31,501 nt of DNA from Neobacillus cucumis. GTDB taxonomy: Bacteria > Bacillota > Bacilli > Bacillales_B > DSM-18226. The notes under the pieces are model-generated. The model made no database searches, had not been told where the DNA came from, and worked only from the letters and a program-made list of their open reading frames with translations. The stretch spans positions 1-31,501 of the forward strand of contig NZ_JAMBOH010000041.1 of assembly GCF_023715505.1 (NCBI RefSeq), read 5' to 3'. Made by a program: the position numbers and the translations under genes. Shown here one piece after another: positions 1 to 7,221 of this stretch; within the stretch, counting starts at the first letter, position 1, and every line of letters begins with the position of its first letter.

Positions 1-994
1 TTTCATATGAAGACGGTGCTGAGCCTTCCAAGCAATACGTTGTGCTTCAGGATCTTGACCTTCTTGCCGTTTAAGTAATTCACCTTTAAGAGAAGGTCGA
101 TGACGATAAGACCAACAGATTTCTACACATGGAACGCCGAACCTGAGAATTTCCCGTCTTAGTAATAGAACCTTGCCAACGATTTGATCCACTAGAGTAT
201 TCTTTAGGAACGAGTCCAGCATAGGACATCAGTTGTCTTGGGTTAGAAAAGCGAGAAAACTGTCCGATTTCAGCTACTAAAGTAACGGCAGTGACCTCTG
301 CGACACCTCTCAAAGTTTGAAGTGCTTGAATTACAAGTGCATGTTCACTTTGAAGAGCTTCTTCATGGATTTGAGCTTCGATTCGTTTCATACGATCTTC
401 AACTACATTGATTGCATGTAGGTATTCTTGAAAAACAATACGTTGGGAAGTTCTTTCAAATGTTAATCGTTTTAACCATTCGCGATGTTTGACAGACCAA
501 TTTCTAACCCCTTGAGGGGGACGTATTTCATGACGAAGTAAGAAGTGAACAAGTCTCTGACGAGAACTTTGTAAATCCTCACGAGCATCATGACGAGCAC
601 GAATTAAGTCTCTCAATGCTTCATGGTCTTCATCTGGAACCCAAACAGAAGTAAGCTCTCCAGCACGAAGTAGCTGAGCTAATCTAATTGCATCCCTTTT
701 GTCTGTTTTTACTCGATCTCCTGAACGCTTTGGAATAAGGGTAGGTGCTACAACCATACATTCTATGTCCATAGATAGAAGTAATCGGTAGATTCCGTAT
801 CCAGAAGATCCAGCTTCATAACAAACTAATAGATTTTTAGGATCGCCTAAACTTTTCATTAATTTGCGAATGTTTTCTGGTTTATTTGGTATGGTACCAT
901 GAAATCTAGGCTCTCCACGACCTGAATCAGCAATCGCAACAGCAATAGTATCTTTAGAGGCGTCTAAACCAACAAATTTTTGTACATCCTTCAT
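1..994 (-). pseudogene. IS110-family transposase, frameshifted and cut by the window edge
   Basis: DNA recombinase of the IS110 family. The N-terminal DEDD RuvC-like domain is visible: D11 in VGLDASKD, E60 in CYEAGSSG, and D98 and D101 in KTDKRDA. The C-terminal transposase_20 region includes the GSITKTGNSQVRR segment. That frame stops at 86 after an aberrant tail (RNLLVLSSSTFS). Reading one frame over from about position 127 to the window start restores the expected family C-terminus (WSYRHRP, then KRQEGQDPEAQRIAWKAQ), so a single extra base near 127 breaks the gene. The start at 994 has AAGGAG nine bases upstream. The true end lies outside the window. The frameshift is seen directly; whether it is programmed, mutational or a sequencing error cannot be decided here. 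Confidence 0.9.
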
Positions 995-1000
995 AATAAT

Positions 1001-1091
1001 CGGCTCCTTTTCGTGTGTAGCTCTACACTTGGTTTTGATTTGGGTAGTAACATTATGACCAAGTGCAACCTACGTTAAGCGATGGGAGCCG
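1001..1091 (-). other. structured leader upstream of the IS110 transposase (bridge RNA or RBS-masking hairpin candidate)
   Basis: On the minus strand CGGCTCC (1091-1085) can pair with GGAGCCG (1007-1001). Inside it CACTTGG (1065-1059) can pair with CCAAGTG (1032-1026), and GTGTAG-AG-CTACAC (1028-1015) forms another stem that competes with it for three bases. The right arm of the outer stem contains the ribosome binding site GGAG of the transposase. IS110-group elements are known to encode a bridge RNA in the non-coding end before the transposase, and other transposons hide their ribosome binding site against read-through. Both roles fit; neither is shown. Confidence 0.35.
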
Positions 1092-1375
1092 TTTCGTTCA
1101 TTATGACTAACGGGTGCATTTGTTTAAGAAGAATAATAATAACTATGGACATTAATTAGGGTTTCAAGTACTTCCAATATCGTTCTCCTGTAAAGGATCT
1201 TAGTGTTGTTAAGGGATGTACTTACAGTCTTAGTAACAGCGACAAATATGTAACGGAGATATTTATTCGATACACTCTCAGTTGTAGAGGAGCTTATTTG
1301 TTGGTCGTCATTATCAATTGAAAACAAGTTGGTGGGATAAATACTTTTAGGTTATGCGGGTTACTGACTATGAAA

Positions 1376-1453
1376 ATACCCCACCCCTGTCCCCAGAAAA
1401 CAAGATTATTCTTGATTCTAGGGACAGAGGAAGTAGTATTTATCATGGGGTAT
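1376..1453. repeat. nested inverted repeat
   Basis: Three nested complementary pairs are seen: ATACCCCA (1376-1383) with TGGGGTAT (1446-1453), CTGTCCC (1387-1393) with GGGACAG (1421-1427), and CAAG (1401-1404) with CTTG (1411-1414). The 3' side has a longer spacer, so the structure is asymmetric. There is no T-tract that would make it a normal terminator. It could be a small repeated extragenic hairpin or the remains of a mobile element. Confidence 0.45.
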
Positions 1454-1519
1454 ATACTTTAGTGCAAAGCTGGGAACCCGGATGATGCTGCTGTTTAATA
1501 CCTGAATTTCTTCACCTTG

Positions 1520-1708
1520 TCATTTGCTTTTAAAGCATATGCAGTTTCGCCCGCATATATCGTGACAAGCACCGTTGGCCGTAACCAATCGAAACTCCAC
1601 CGAACCGTTACTTGCAAGGAGCCGTTCCCGCTCCCTCTCCAGCAATCCGTTCCAAACAGCAGAAAGACCTTGACTAATGATTGCTAGTGCTGATTTTCTT
1701 TGTCGCAT
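1520..1708 (-). CDS. small hypothetical protein (62 aa)
   Basis: I do not recognise this protein. Its ATG lies nine bases after AGGTGA, an acceptable ribosome binding site, which also contains the stop codon of an upstream open stretch, so translational coupling is possible. The product has a basic start (MRQRKSALA) and a cysteine-rich tail (CHDICGRNCICFKSK) with no clear membrane segment. The tail could bind a metal or be chance. It lies in an accessory region between an IS110 element and an OLD nuclease and may be a gene remnant. Confidence 0.25.
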   Translation of the reverse strand: MRQRKSALAIISQGLSAVWNGLLERERERLLASNGSVEFRLVTANGACHDICGRNCICFKSK

Positions 1709-2053
1709 TGGCTCAGCTCACCTGACCTCTTTTTTAGCGTGACTTAAGGGCGCTCCCACGGCTATGTTTTTCTCCGGTTTCTCTTCTGTCGGAACCGGCA
1801 AGAGACGGCGTTTTTTTACAGAGGTTGCAGCTCTGACCCATTCGGGATTTAACTCTGTCGTAAATACAACCTTTTGAGAAATAAAGTACAAGATTTTATT
1901 AGAGCATTTTAATATCAATGAAATGTAATTGGAAAATAACAAAAGTAAAACTATTAATAACTCAAGATGAGAGGACCAAAAGGTTGCTTTTTAAATAAAA
2001 GGATATGATTTTTTGTAATAGATAGTAAAATACTGGATTAGGAGGTAATGTTT

Positions 2054-3865
2054 ATGAAACTAACAAATCTAACTATCAGAAATTTTAAAGGCATTAAGGA
2101 ACTAACTATAGACATAGAAAACATATCAATAATTATTGGCCCTAATAACTGTAGTAAGAGTACAGTATTAGAAGCATTGTGTAAGTTTGGATCCAGCGAC
2201 ACAATGCTGGAAAAAAACCTTTATCATAGACACAACACTTCTAATCCAATTAGTTTTCATGCTACTTTTTCAGATTTAACAGAGGAAGAAATAAATCTTC
2301 ATGGTATTAGAGCGTCGCTTCATGGACCAACCGGAAAGTTTATTGTAAGGGCGGTATATCGTTTGGGAGAAAAGGTAGAACGTGCATCAAAACTCTCAGG
2401 AAATGAGGAACACGACCTCGGAAGCGAAGGCTGGGATGGAAAAATGGGAGGGGGGAAAAATGGAACCCATTTTTTAAGCGCGTTTCCCGAGGTAATCTAC
2501 ATACCAGCGGTTAAAAATGCCAATGATGATATAAAAGATTCTTCTCCTTATATGAAAACCTTGTACGCTTTGTATAAAGATGTTATTCGAGGACTAGATG
2601 AATATAAAGAAGCTAAAGAGAAAACACAGCTATTACAAGATAAAATCAATTCACATGATAACGAAAAAATCAAATTCTTTGAGGAAGAGGTGCAAGGTTT
2701 CTTAAAAGAAGTTACTTCAACCAAAATTAGATTTAATGTGGACGTCAACCCGCTGGACGAAATAGTGAGTACTTCCTTAAAACCTAATTTTGACTTTAAT
2801 GGGCTAGAAACTATGCTGTCGCACCAGGGTAATGGAGTGCAACGGACATTTATGCTTTCGATACTTAAAGGGTTTAAGATGTACATGAAAAAATACCAAG
2901 GAGAGGAGAAAGGAGTAAATCGCCCTTTAATAATTGCTATTGAAGAACCCGAGTTATATCTCCATCCTCATCTTGCAAGAGTTTTTAAGGAAACACTCTA
3001 TAGCCTGGCAGATGAGGGTTTCTTTCAAGTTTTGGCAACATCCCATTCACCAAATTTCATTGATTTAGCTAAGCCGCACAGGACATTAGCTAAGCTTTCG
3101 TTGAATGAGGATAAAAATGTTGTAGTTAGTCAGGTGAACTCGGATATTTATGGCTTACCGAGTCATGAAAAAGATAAATTTCAAGCATTATTAAGATTTA
3201 ACCCGTATGTTAATGAAATATTTTTTGCCAATAACGTAATTTTAGTTGAAGGCGATACCGAAGTTGTTGCATTAAAAATAATCGGTGAAAAGCTAGCTAG
3301 TAGTGGAGACTTGGATAGTGAAATTTACAATAGAACATCTGTGGTAAACTGTGCAGGGAAAGGCACAATGTATGTCGTATTGAACGTCCTCAATAACTTT
3401 GGAGTTCAATATACCTGCATACACGATTTCGATATGACTGAACGCAATAAAAAAGGAGAAATAAAGACAGTAGCAGCGCTTAAAAAGGTACTAACTTTAA
3501 ATCATAAAATTGAGAGGCTATGCGATATAAAAGGTAACAAAAAGTTTGTTTTTCAATATACATTTGAGGAAGAAATGCCGCCGGATTATGAAAAAGGAAG
3601 TTCCAAGTCGTTTGCTGCCTATGAATATCTACAGGGGAAAGAACTCCTTGAAATGCCTCAAAGGCTTTTGAATATCGTAAAATCAGCATATGGTATTCAG
3701 CTGCAACAGGAACTTGATCACAAAAACTCCACTGTTTTAGAGTATTATAATTGGGATAACTTGAATCAAGCCAAATCCGAATGGGTTCCGCCGGATGACT
3801 CAGAATTTATTATTGCTGTTTGGAAAGGGCTTGAAGAGCAAGAGCAACCTGAACCGGTTGTATAA
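2054..3865 (+). CDS. OLD-family ATP-dependent endonuclease (AAA ATPase + TOPRIM)
   Basis: Predicted ATP-binding DNA nuclease of the OLD (overcoming lysogenization defect) family, 603 aa. The ABC/SMC-like ATPase starts with the strand LTIRNFKGI and a Walker A at residues 29-37. Walker B is IAIEEPELYLHPH (E297, E298), followed by an H-loop in ATSHSPNF. The TOPRIM domain shows E399 in LVEGDTE and D458/D460 in HDFDMTE. Walker A reads GPNNCSKST, with serine at residue 34 where glycine is normal. The ATG at 2054 is preferred over 2048, because GGAGG lies eight bases before 2054 and only three before 2048. No UvrD-like GajB partner, reverse transcriptase or AriB-type gene follows, so it fits the stand-alone class 1 OLD rather than Gabija, OLD retron or PARIS. 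A phage-defence role is inferred from family and accessory context. Confidence 0.85.
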   Translation: MKLTNLTIRNFKGIKELTIDIENISIIIGPNNCSKSTVLEALCKFGSSDTMLEKNLYHRHNTSNPISFHATFSDLTEEEINLHGIRASLHGPTGKFIVRAVYRLGEKVERASKLSGNEEHDLGSEGWDGKMGGGKNGTHFLSAFPEVIYIPAVKNANDDIKDSSPYMKTLYALYKDVIRGLDEYKEAKEKTQLLQDKINSHDNEKIKFFEEEVQGFLKEVTSTKIRFNVDVNPLDEIVSTSLKPNFDFNGLETMLSHQGNGVQRTFMLSILKGFKMYMKKYQGEEKGVNRPLIIAIEEPELYLHPHLARVFKETLYSLADEGFFQVLATSHSPNFIDLAKPHRTLAKLSLNEDKNVVVSQVNSDIYGLPSHEKDKFQALLRFNPYVNEIFFANNVILVEGDTEVVALKIIGEKLASSGDLDSEIYNRTSVVNCAGKGTMYVVLNVLNNFGVQYTCIHDFDMTERNKKGEIKTVAALKKVLTLNHKIERLCDIKGNKKFVFQYTFEEEMPPDYEKGSSKSFAAYEYLQGKELLEMPQRLLNIVKSAYGIQLQQELDHKNSTVLEYYNWDNLNQAKSEWVPPDDSEFIIAVWKGLEEQEQPEPVV

Positions 3866-3991
3866 AGACAAAGGATTTCTACCGATAACTCTTGTGTTAC
3901 TGCACTGCGGTCCCAACTGTAAATGGCCGGACCAAAGCACTCACCATCTCTAGTGTTGCCACATACAATCAACACATGTGGAATGTGTAAC

Positions 3992-4024
3992 AAAAGCGAT
4001 GCATATAAAATTTGCATCGCTTTT
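3992..4024 (+). terminator. intrinsic terminator after the OLD nuclease
   Basis: AAAAGCGATGCA (3992-4003) pairs perfectly with TGCATCGCTTTT (4013-4024) around a nine-base loop, and TTTTGTTA runs at its 3' side. It lies 127 bases after the nuclease stop. Confidence 0.75.
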
Positions 4025-4061
4025 GTTATAAGAATCATCAACTCGATTTCATCATTGACCG

Positions 4062-4090
4062 GCTAACAACATGCTAACATTTTGCTAACG
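4062..4090 (+). repeat. three direct GCTAAC repeats at 11-base spacing
   Basis: GCTAACA (4062-4068), GCTAACA (4073-4079) and GCTAACG (4084-4090) start exactly 11 bases apart, so they face about the same side of the helix. Phased repeats of this kind serve as binding sites for regulators, integrases or replication proteins. Which protein would bind here is unknown. Confidence 0.4.
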
Positions 4091-4496
4091 AACTACAATA
4101 AATCACAGTAAATCTAGGTTAAAGATGTTACACGCAGCACCTGCAGAATGCGGATTCTATGCGACTTTCTTCTAATGCGGTTAAAAATGTTACAGCATAA
4201 AACTATATGGGCGGCATGATGTAATTAGAGTAAATCTCTGTTATCGTTATATCAAAGTTTTACCGGTAAAAGTTATTATTTGCCCTCGTTCTCTAAACAT
4301 GAAAAAAAAGAAAAGATATTATTTGAGAAGGTCTTCCATCTGTTTGCTAAAACGGTTGGGAGGCCTTTTCTTTCATATTGGTGCTCATAGGGTTGGATTA
4401 AGACCATTGGAGATAAAGAGAGAGTAACGCAGGTATCCGTCACTTGTACTAGATAATGCACTTAAGCAGGTTCAGTGAACCTACGCAAACACTTTT

Positions 4497-4510
4497 TTTA
4501 ATTACAAAAA
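4497..4510 (+). promoter_or_regulatory. shared AT-rich motif, copy 1 (upstream of the sensor kinase operon)
   Basis: TTTAATTACAAAAA. Closely similar words stand at 7003-7016 and 8271-8284, ahead of the permease unit and the malic enzyme. It may be a binding site of the response regulator encoded at 6270-6977, which is inference; the composition is AT-rich and all three copies follow T-rich stretches. Confidence 0.35.
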
Positions 4511-4573
4511 GCGTCCAGCCATTTTCAAGTATTATAATAAACTTAGATAATTGCTAATTCGATAATTTATGTT

Positions 4574-4613
4574 AAAGGCTGCTTACAGCTCGTTTATGAG
4601 CTTGGCGGTCTTT
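4574..4613 (+). terminator. terminator-like or attenuator hairpin in the kinase leader
   Basis: AAAGGCTGC (4574-4582) pairs with GCGGTCTTT (4605-4613) with two G-U pairs. An inner stem AGCTC (4587-4591) with GAGCT (4598-4602) sits inside it, and TTTTGTCATTTT overlaps the 3' arm. It lies 59 bases before the kinase start, so it could end upstream transcription or act within the leader. Confidence 0.45.
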
Positions 4614-4672
4614 TGTCATTTTATTTATATGTCTTATACATACTATTATTATGATAAAACCTGGAGGAGATC

Positions 4673-6277
4673 ATGAGGAAAGGCAAATTTAGTTTACAAG
4701 CCATTATAATTATATTTGTATGCATTGTCGTCGCTTTATCACTTGGAATAACGGATTTAATAATAAGCAAAAGAATTACCTCCAGTGTCGAAGAGACACA
4801 GAAAGAAAAAGCCCTCAATGTTGCCAGGATGATTTCCCTAAGCCCGCTGGTGATTAATGCTTTAGATGGGACAACTAGTCGTACGGTAGTACAAGATTTT
4901 GCCAATCAAGTTAAAGATAAAACGAATGTTAACTTTGTTGTGGTTATGGACTTGAAAGGAATCCGTCTTTCCCACCCGGATCCTAGTGAAGTGGGGAAGC
5001 ACTTCAGGGGAGGAGATGAAGGGCCTGTTCTTAAAGGAAAGGAGTATGTTTCCATTTCAAAGGGAACTCTCGGTCGATCCATGCGGGCATTTACTCCAAT
5101 AAAGAATTCACATGGAAAACAAGTCGGTGCGGTTGCTGTAGGAATTTCTTTAGAAAACGTTACAAAGGCGGTACATAAAGCACGGATTGGGATCGTTATT
5201 GGGACGTTAATCGGAATCCTAATAGGGGTAATCGGTGCAGTGGGCCTGGCACGGTACATCAAAAAAATCCTTTTAGGACTCGAGCCATTCGCTATTGCTA
5301 AGCTGCTTGAAGAGCGTAGTTCCATGCTTCAGTCTGTGCGTGAGGGAATAATAGCCATCGACCAAGAAGGGAAAATCACACTTGTAAACAGGGCAGCGAG
5401 AAAGCTTTTTAAGAGAGCCGGGCTTGAAGGGAACCCTATGGGTATGAACATTGAAGCTTATTTGCCAGAGACTCGGTTAACCCGCATTATAAAATTGGGT
5501 GAAAACGAATTGGATCAAGAACAAAACCTGAATGGGGTGACCATTTTAGTAAACAGGGTTCCGGTGGTTGTGGATAATGAGCCGGTAGGAGCAATCGCTA
5601 CATTCCGTGATAAAACCGAAGTCCAATTGTTGGCCGAACAGCTCACAGGTGTGCGTAACTATGCGGATGCTCTCCGTGCCCAGGCACATGAGTTTATGAA
5701 TAAACTTCATGTCATCCTTGGCCTGGTTCGAACTGAACAATATGATACACTTGCTGCCTATGTGAGTGAAACGGTTAACCACCGGAAAACAGAAATGGGT
5801 TTTGTAACGAAGAAAATTCAGGACCCTGTTCTTGCTGGATTTTTAATTGGCAAACTAAGCTTTGCCAGAGAATCAGGTGCTTCTCTATCATTTGATTGTG
5901 TAAGTAAACTTCCCAAGCCTGCAAACTCGGAAATCACACATGAGCTGATAACCATCATTGGAAATCTCTTCGATAATGCAATGGAGGCGATTGCGGACAG
6001 TCCAAACAAAAAAGTCGACCTTACACTTGATTATGCAGAGGATATTTTAACAATTGAGGTTAAAGACACAGGGATGGGGATGACGACATCACTCCAAAAC
6101 AAAATACTGGATAAAGGGTTTTCTACGAAAGGAGAAAACCGTGGGTTCGGGTTATATCTTTTGGCACAGGCAATTGAAAGACTGGAAGGGGACATGATTA
6201 TTTCGTCCAAGCCTGGAAAGGGAACAAATTTTGCTGTGTATATACCTTATAAAGCAGAGGATGAATACGATGATTAA
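4673..6277 (+). CDS. sensor histidine kinase, DcuS/CitA/MalK type
   Basis: Membrane sensor kinase, 534 aa, of the family that senses extracellular di- or tricarboxylates. In order: TM1 (about 8-30), an extracytoplasmic Cache/PAS domain (about 35-165, with VVMDLKGIRLSHPDP), TM2 (about 170-195), a cytoplasmic PAS (about 210-315), an SpoOB-type dimerisation segment with the likely phosphoacceptor H339 in QAHEFMNKLH, and a HATPase_c domain with an N-box (NLFDNAMEAI), VKDTGMGM and GFSTKGENRGFGLYL. The start has GGAGG eight bases upstream. Its 3' end overlaps the response regulator by eight bases. The downstream permease and malic enzyme genes suggest malate or a related acid as signal; in B. subtilis the similar MalK/MalR pair responds to malate. 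The exact ligand is inferred. Confidence 0.92.
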   Translation: MRKGKFSLQAIIIIFVCIVVALSLGITDLIISKRITSSVEETQKEKALNVARMISLSPLVINALDGTTSRTVVQDFANQVKDKTNVNFVVVMDLKGIRLSHPDPSEVGKHFRGGDEGPVLKGKEYVSISKGTLGRSMRAFTPIKNSHGKQVGAVAVGISLENVTKAVHKARIGIVIGTLIGILIGVIGAVGLARYIKKILLGLEPFAIAKLLEERSSMLQSVREGIIAIDQEGKITLVNRAARKLFKRAGLEGNPMGMNIEAYLPETRLTRIIKLGENELDQEQNLNGVTILVNRVPVVVDNEPVGAIATFRDKTEVQLLAEQLTGVRNYADALRAQAHEFMNKLHVILGLVRTEQYDTLAAYVSETVNHRKTEMGFVTKKIQDPVLAGFLIGKLSFARESGASLSFDCVSKLPKPANSEITHELITIIGNLFDNAMEAIADSPNKKVDLTLDYAEDILTIEVKDTGMGMTTSLQNKILDKGFSTKGENRGFGLYLLAQAIERLEGDMIISSKPGKGTNFAVYIPYKAEDEYDD

Positions 6278-6977
6278 TGTAATGATTGTCGAAGATGACC
6301 CGATGGTAGCAGAAATCAATAAACAATATCTTGCTAAAATTGATGGGTTCCGGTTGGCCGCAACAGTCCATTCAGTAGCGGAAGCCATCCGACTTTTGGG
6401 AAAGAATGATATTCAGCTCATTCTGCTGGATATTTTTATGCCGGGGAAGCAGGGCCTAGAGCTGTTAGCGTACCTTCGGAAAAATGACTTTGAAATTGAT
6501 GTCATCATCATTTCAGCGGCTTCAGATCTTGATAGAATTAAGAAGGCATTAAGGTATGGTGTTGTCGACTATTTAATTAAGCCCTTCGAGTTTGAACGGT
6601 TTAACGCTGCACTTGCTACCTACCTTGAGCAAACTCGGTTCATTGATAAACAGAATTCGGTTAGTCAGCAGGAGCTTGATAACTTACTTTTGCATAGAGA
6701 CGAAGCGGTTATAGTAGAAGAACTGCCAAAGGGGTTAACGAAGGATACCTTAAAGCAGGTATGGGATGCGATTCAGGAATTGAAGGACGGGCCTTTTTCT
6801 ACGGATGAAGTAGCAAATGTTGTAGGAATATCAAGGGTCTCGGCAAGAAAGTATCTTAATTTTTTAAAGGAGTTAGGAATCCTTGAAGTTAAGGTTATCT
6901 ATGGAACGGTCGGAAGGCCTGTATACCAGCATGAATATAACAAATTTAAAGAGCACTTAATAAAAAACTTTCTGTAA
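6270..6977 (+). CDS. response regulator, DcuR/CitB/MalR type
   Basis: Cytoplasmic partner of the preceding kinase, 235 aa. The receiver domain shows acidic residues VEDDP (8-11), phosphoacceptor D54 in LILLDIFMPG and the conserved lysine in DYLIKPF (about 104). The C-terminal part carries a helix-turn-helix of the CitB/DcuR subfamily (FSTDEVANVVGISRVSARKYL). I place the start at the ATG at 6270 (MINVMIVEDDP), inside the kinase stop region and after AGAGG, rather than at a start 39 bases upstream, because receiver domains begin right at this strand. The overlap with the kinase gene implies coupled translation. It probably activates the permease unit and malic enzyme downstream. Confidence 0.92.
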   Translation: MINVMIVEDDPMVAEINKQYLAKIDGFRLAATVHSVAEAIRLLGKNDIQLILLDIFMPGKQGLELLAYLRKNDFEIDVIIISAASDLDRIKKALRYGVVDYLIKPFEFERFNAALATYLEQTRFIDKQNSVSQQELDNLLLHRDEAVIVEELPKGLTKDTLKQVWDAIQELKDGPFSTDEVANVVGISRVSARKYLNFLKELGILEVKVIYGTVGRPVYQHEYNKFKEHLIKNFL

Positions 6978-7006
6978 GTAGTTTTTGAAACTGCTTACTT
7001 TTTTTA
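6975..7006 (+). terminator. intrinsic terminator of the two-component operon
   Basis: TAAGTAGTTT (6975-6984) pairs with AAACTGCTTA (6988-6997) with one G-U pair and a three-base loop, followed by CTTTTTTTATTT. The left arm begins with the response regulator stop codon. Confidence 0.85.
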
Positions 7007-7067
7007 TTTACAAAAAGAATTATTAAACTTTCATAATCTATGAAAGCGATTTATATGGGATTATGAT
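7003..7067 (+). promoter_or_regulatory. probable regulated promoter of the permease unit
   Basis: Motif copy 2, TTTATTTACAAAAA (7003-7016), is followed by an inverted repeat CTTTCAT-AATCT-ATGAAAG (7028-7046) and a good -10 box TATGAT (7062-7067). The hexamer 17 bases upstream of the -10 is TATGAA, a poor -35 lying in the right arm of the inverted repeat. That layout fits activator-dependent transcription, plausibly by the response regulator encoded just upstream. The boxes are seen; the regulator is inferred. Confidence 0.45.
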
Positions 7068-7099
7068 ACACATGTAGAAAGACAAAGGGGGATTAAAAT

Positions 7100-7177
7100 A
7101 TGGCAAAGCCAGCTAGAAAATTGGAATCGCTCCCAACACTTATTGGAGAAATCGGTAAAAATGGTAGTAAAAAATAA
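7100..7177 (+). CDS. small ORF (25 aa) ahead of the permease gene
   Basis: Starts MAKPARKLESLP and ends KNGSKK. The ATG lies seven bases after the strong ribosome binding site AAAGGGGG, and the frame stops 44 bases before the permease ATG. The peptide is basic and has no membrane segment. It may be a real small protein of the permease unit or a translated leader. I do not recognise a family. Confidence 0.45.
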   Translation: MAKPARKLESLPTLIGEIGKNGSKK

Positions 7178-7221
7178 TCGCTTTTTTGCAAGATTAAAAA
7201 ACTATTTTAGGAGGATTCAAC

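Larger units (their letters stand above)
995..2053. other. 1.06-kb stretch between the transposase and the nuclease gene
   Basis: This stretch holds the structured IS110 leader (1001-1091), a nested inverted repeat (1376-1453) and one weakly supported small minus-strand ORF (1520-1708). A second minus-strand open stretch (1942-1718) ends ten bases before that ORF but has no ribosome binding site that I trust. The left end of the IS110 element probably lies near 1091-1120, but I cannot fix it. No convincing promoter for the nuclease gene was found. Confidence 0.5.
3866..4672. other. 0.8-kb intergenic stretch before the two-component system
   Basis: After the nuclease terminator this stretch holds three phased GCTAAC repeats (4062-4090), the word TGGGCGGCATGATGTAA (4208-4224, repeated at 18920-18936), a weak hairpin near 4330-4372 (AGGTCTTCC against GGAGGCCT), a palindrome AGGTTCA-G-TGAACCT (4468-4482), a motif shared with the downstream units (4497-4510) and a hairpin (4574-4613). 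I see no gene in it. Confidence 0.6.

Noticed and set aside
1124..1327. 67-codon minus-strand open frame
   Set aside because: No ribosome binding site, low-complexity serine/threonine-rich product and no recognisable motif; treated as chance.
1718..1942. 74-codon minus-strand open frame upstream of the 62-aa ORF
   Set aside because: Its first half is AT-rich and not protein-like and no ribosome binding site is seen. The second half might be a relic of a gene, but it is not supported well enough to list.
2054..3865. Gabija (GajAB) or PARIS system
   Set aside because: The nuclease fits GajA in domain layout, but no UvrD-like helicase gene or other partner is encoded next to it.
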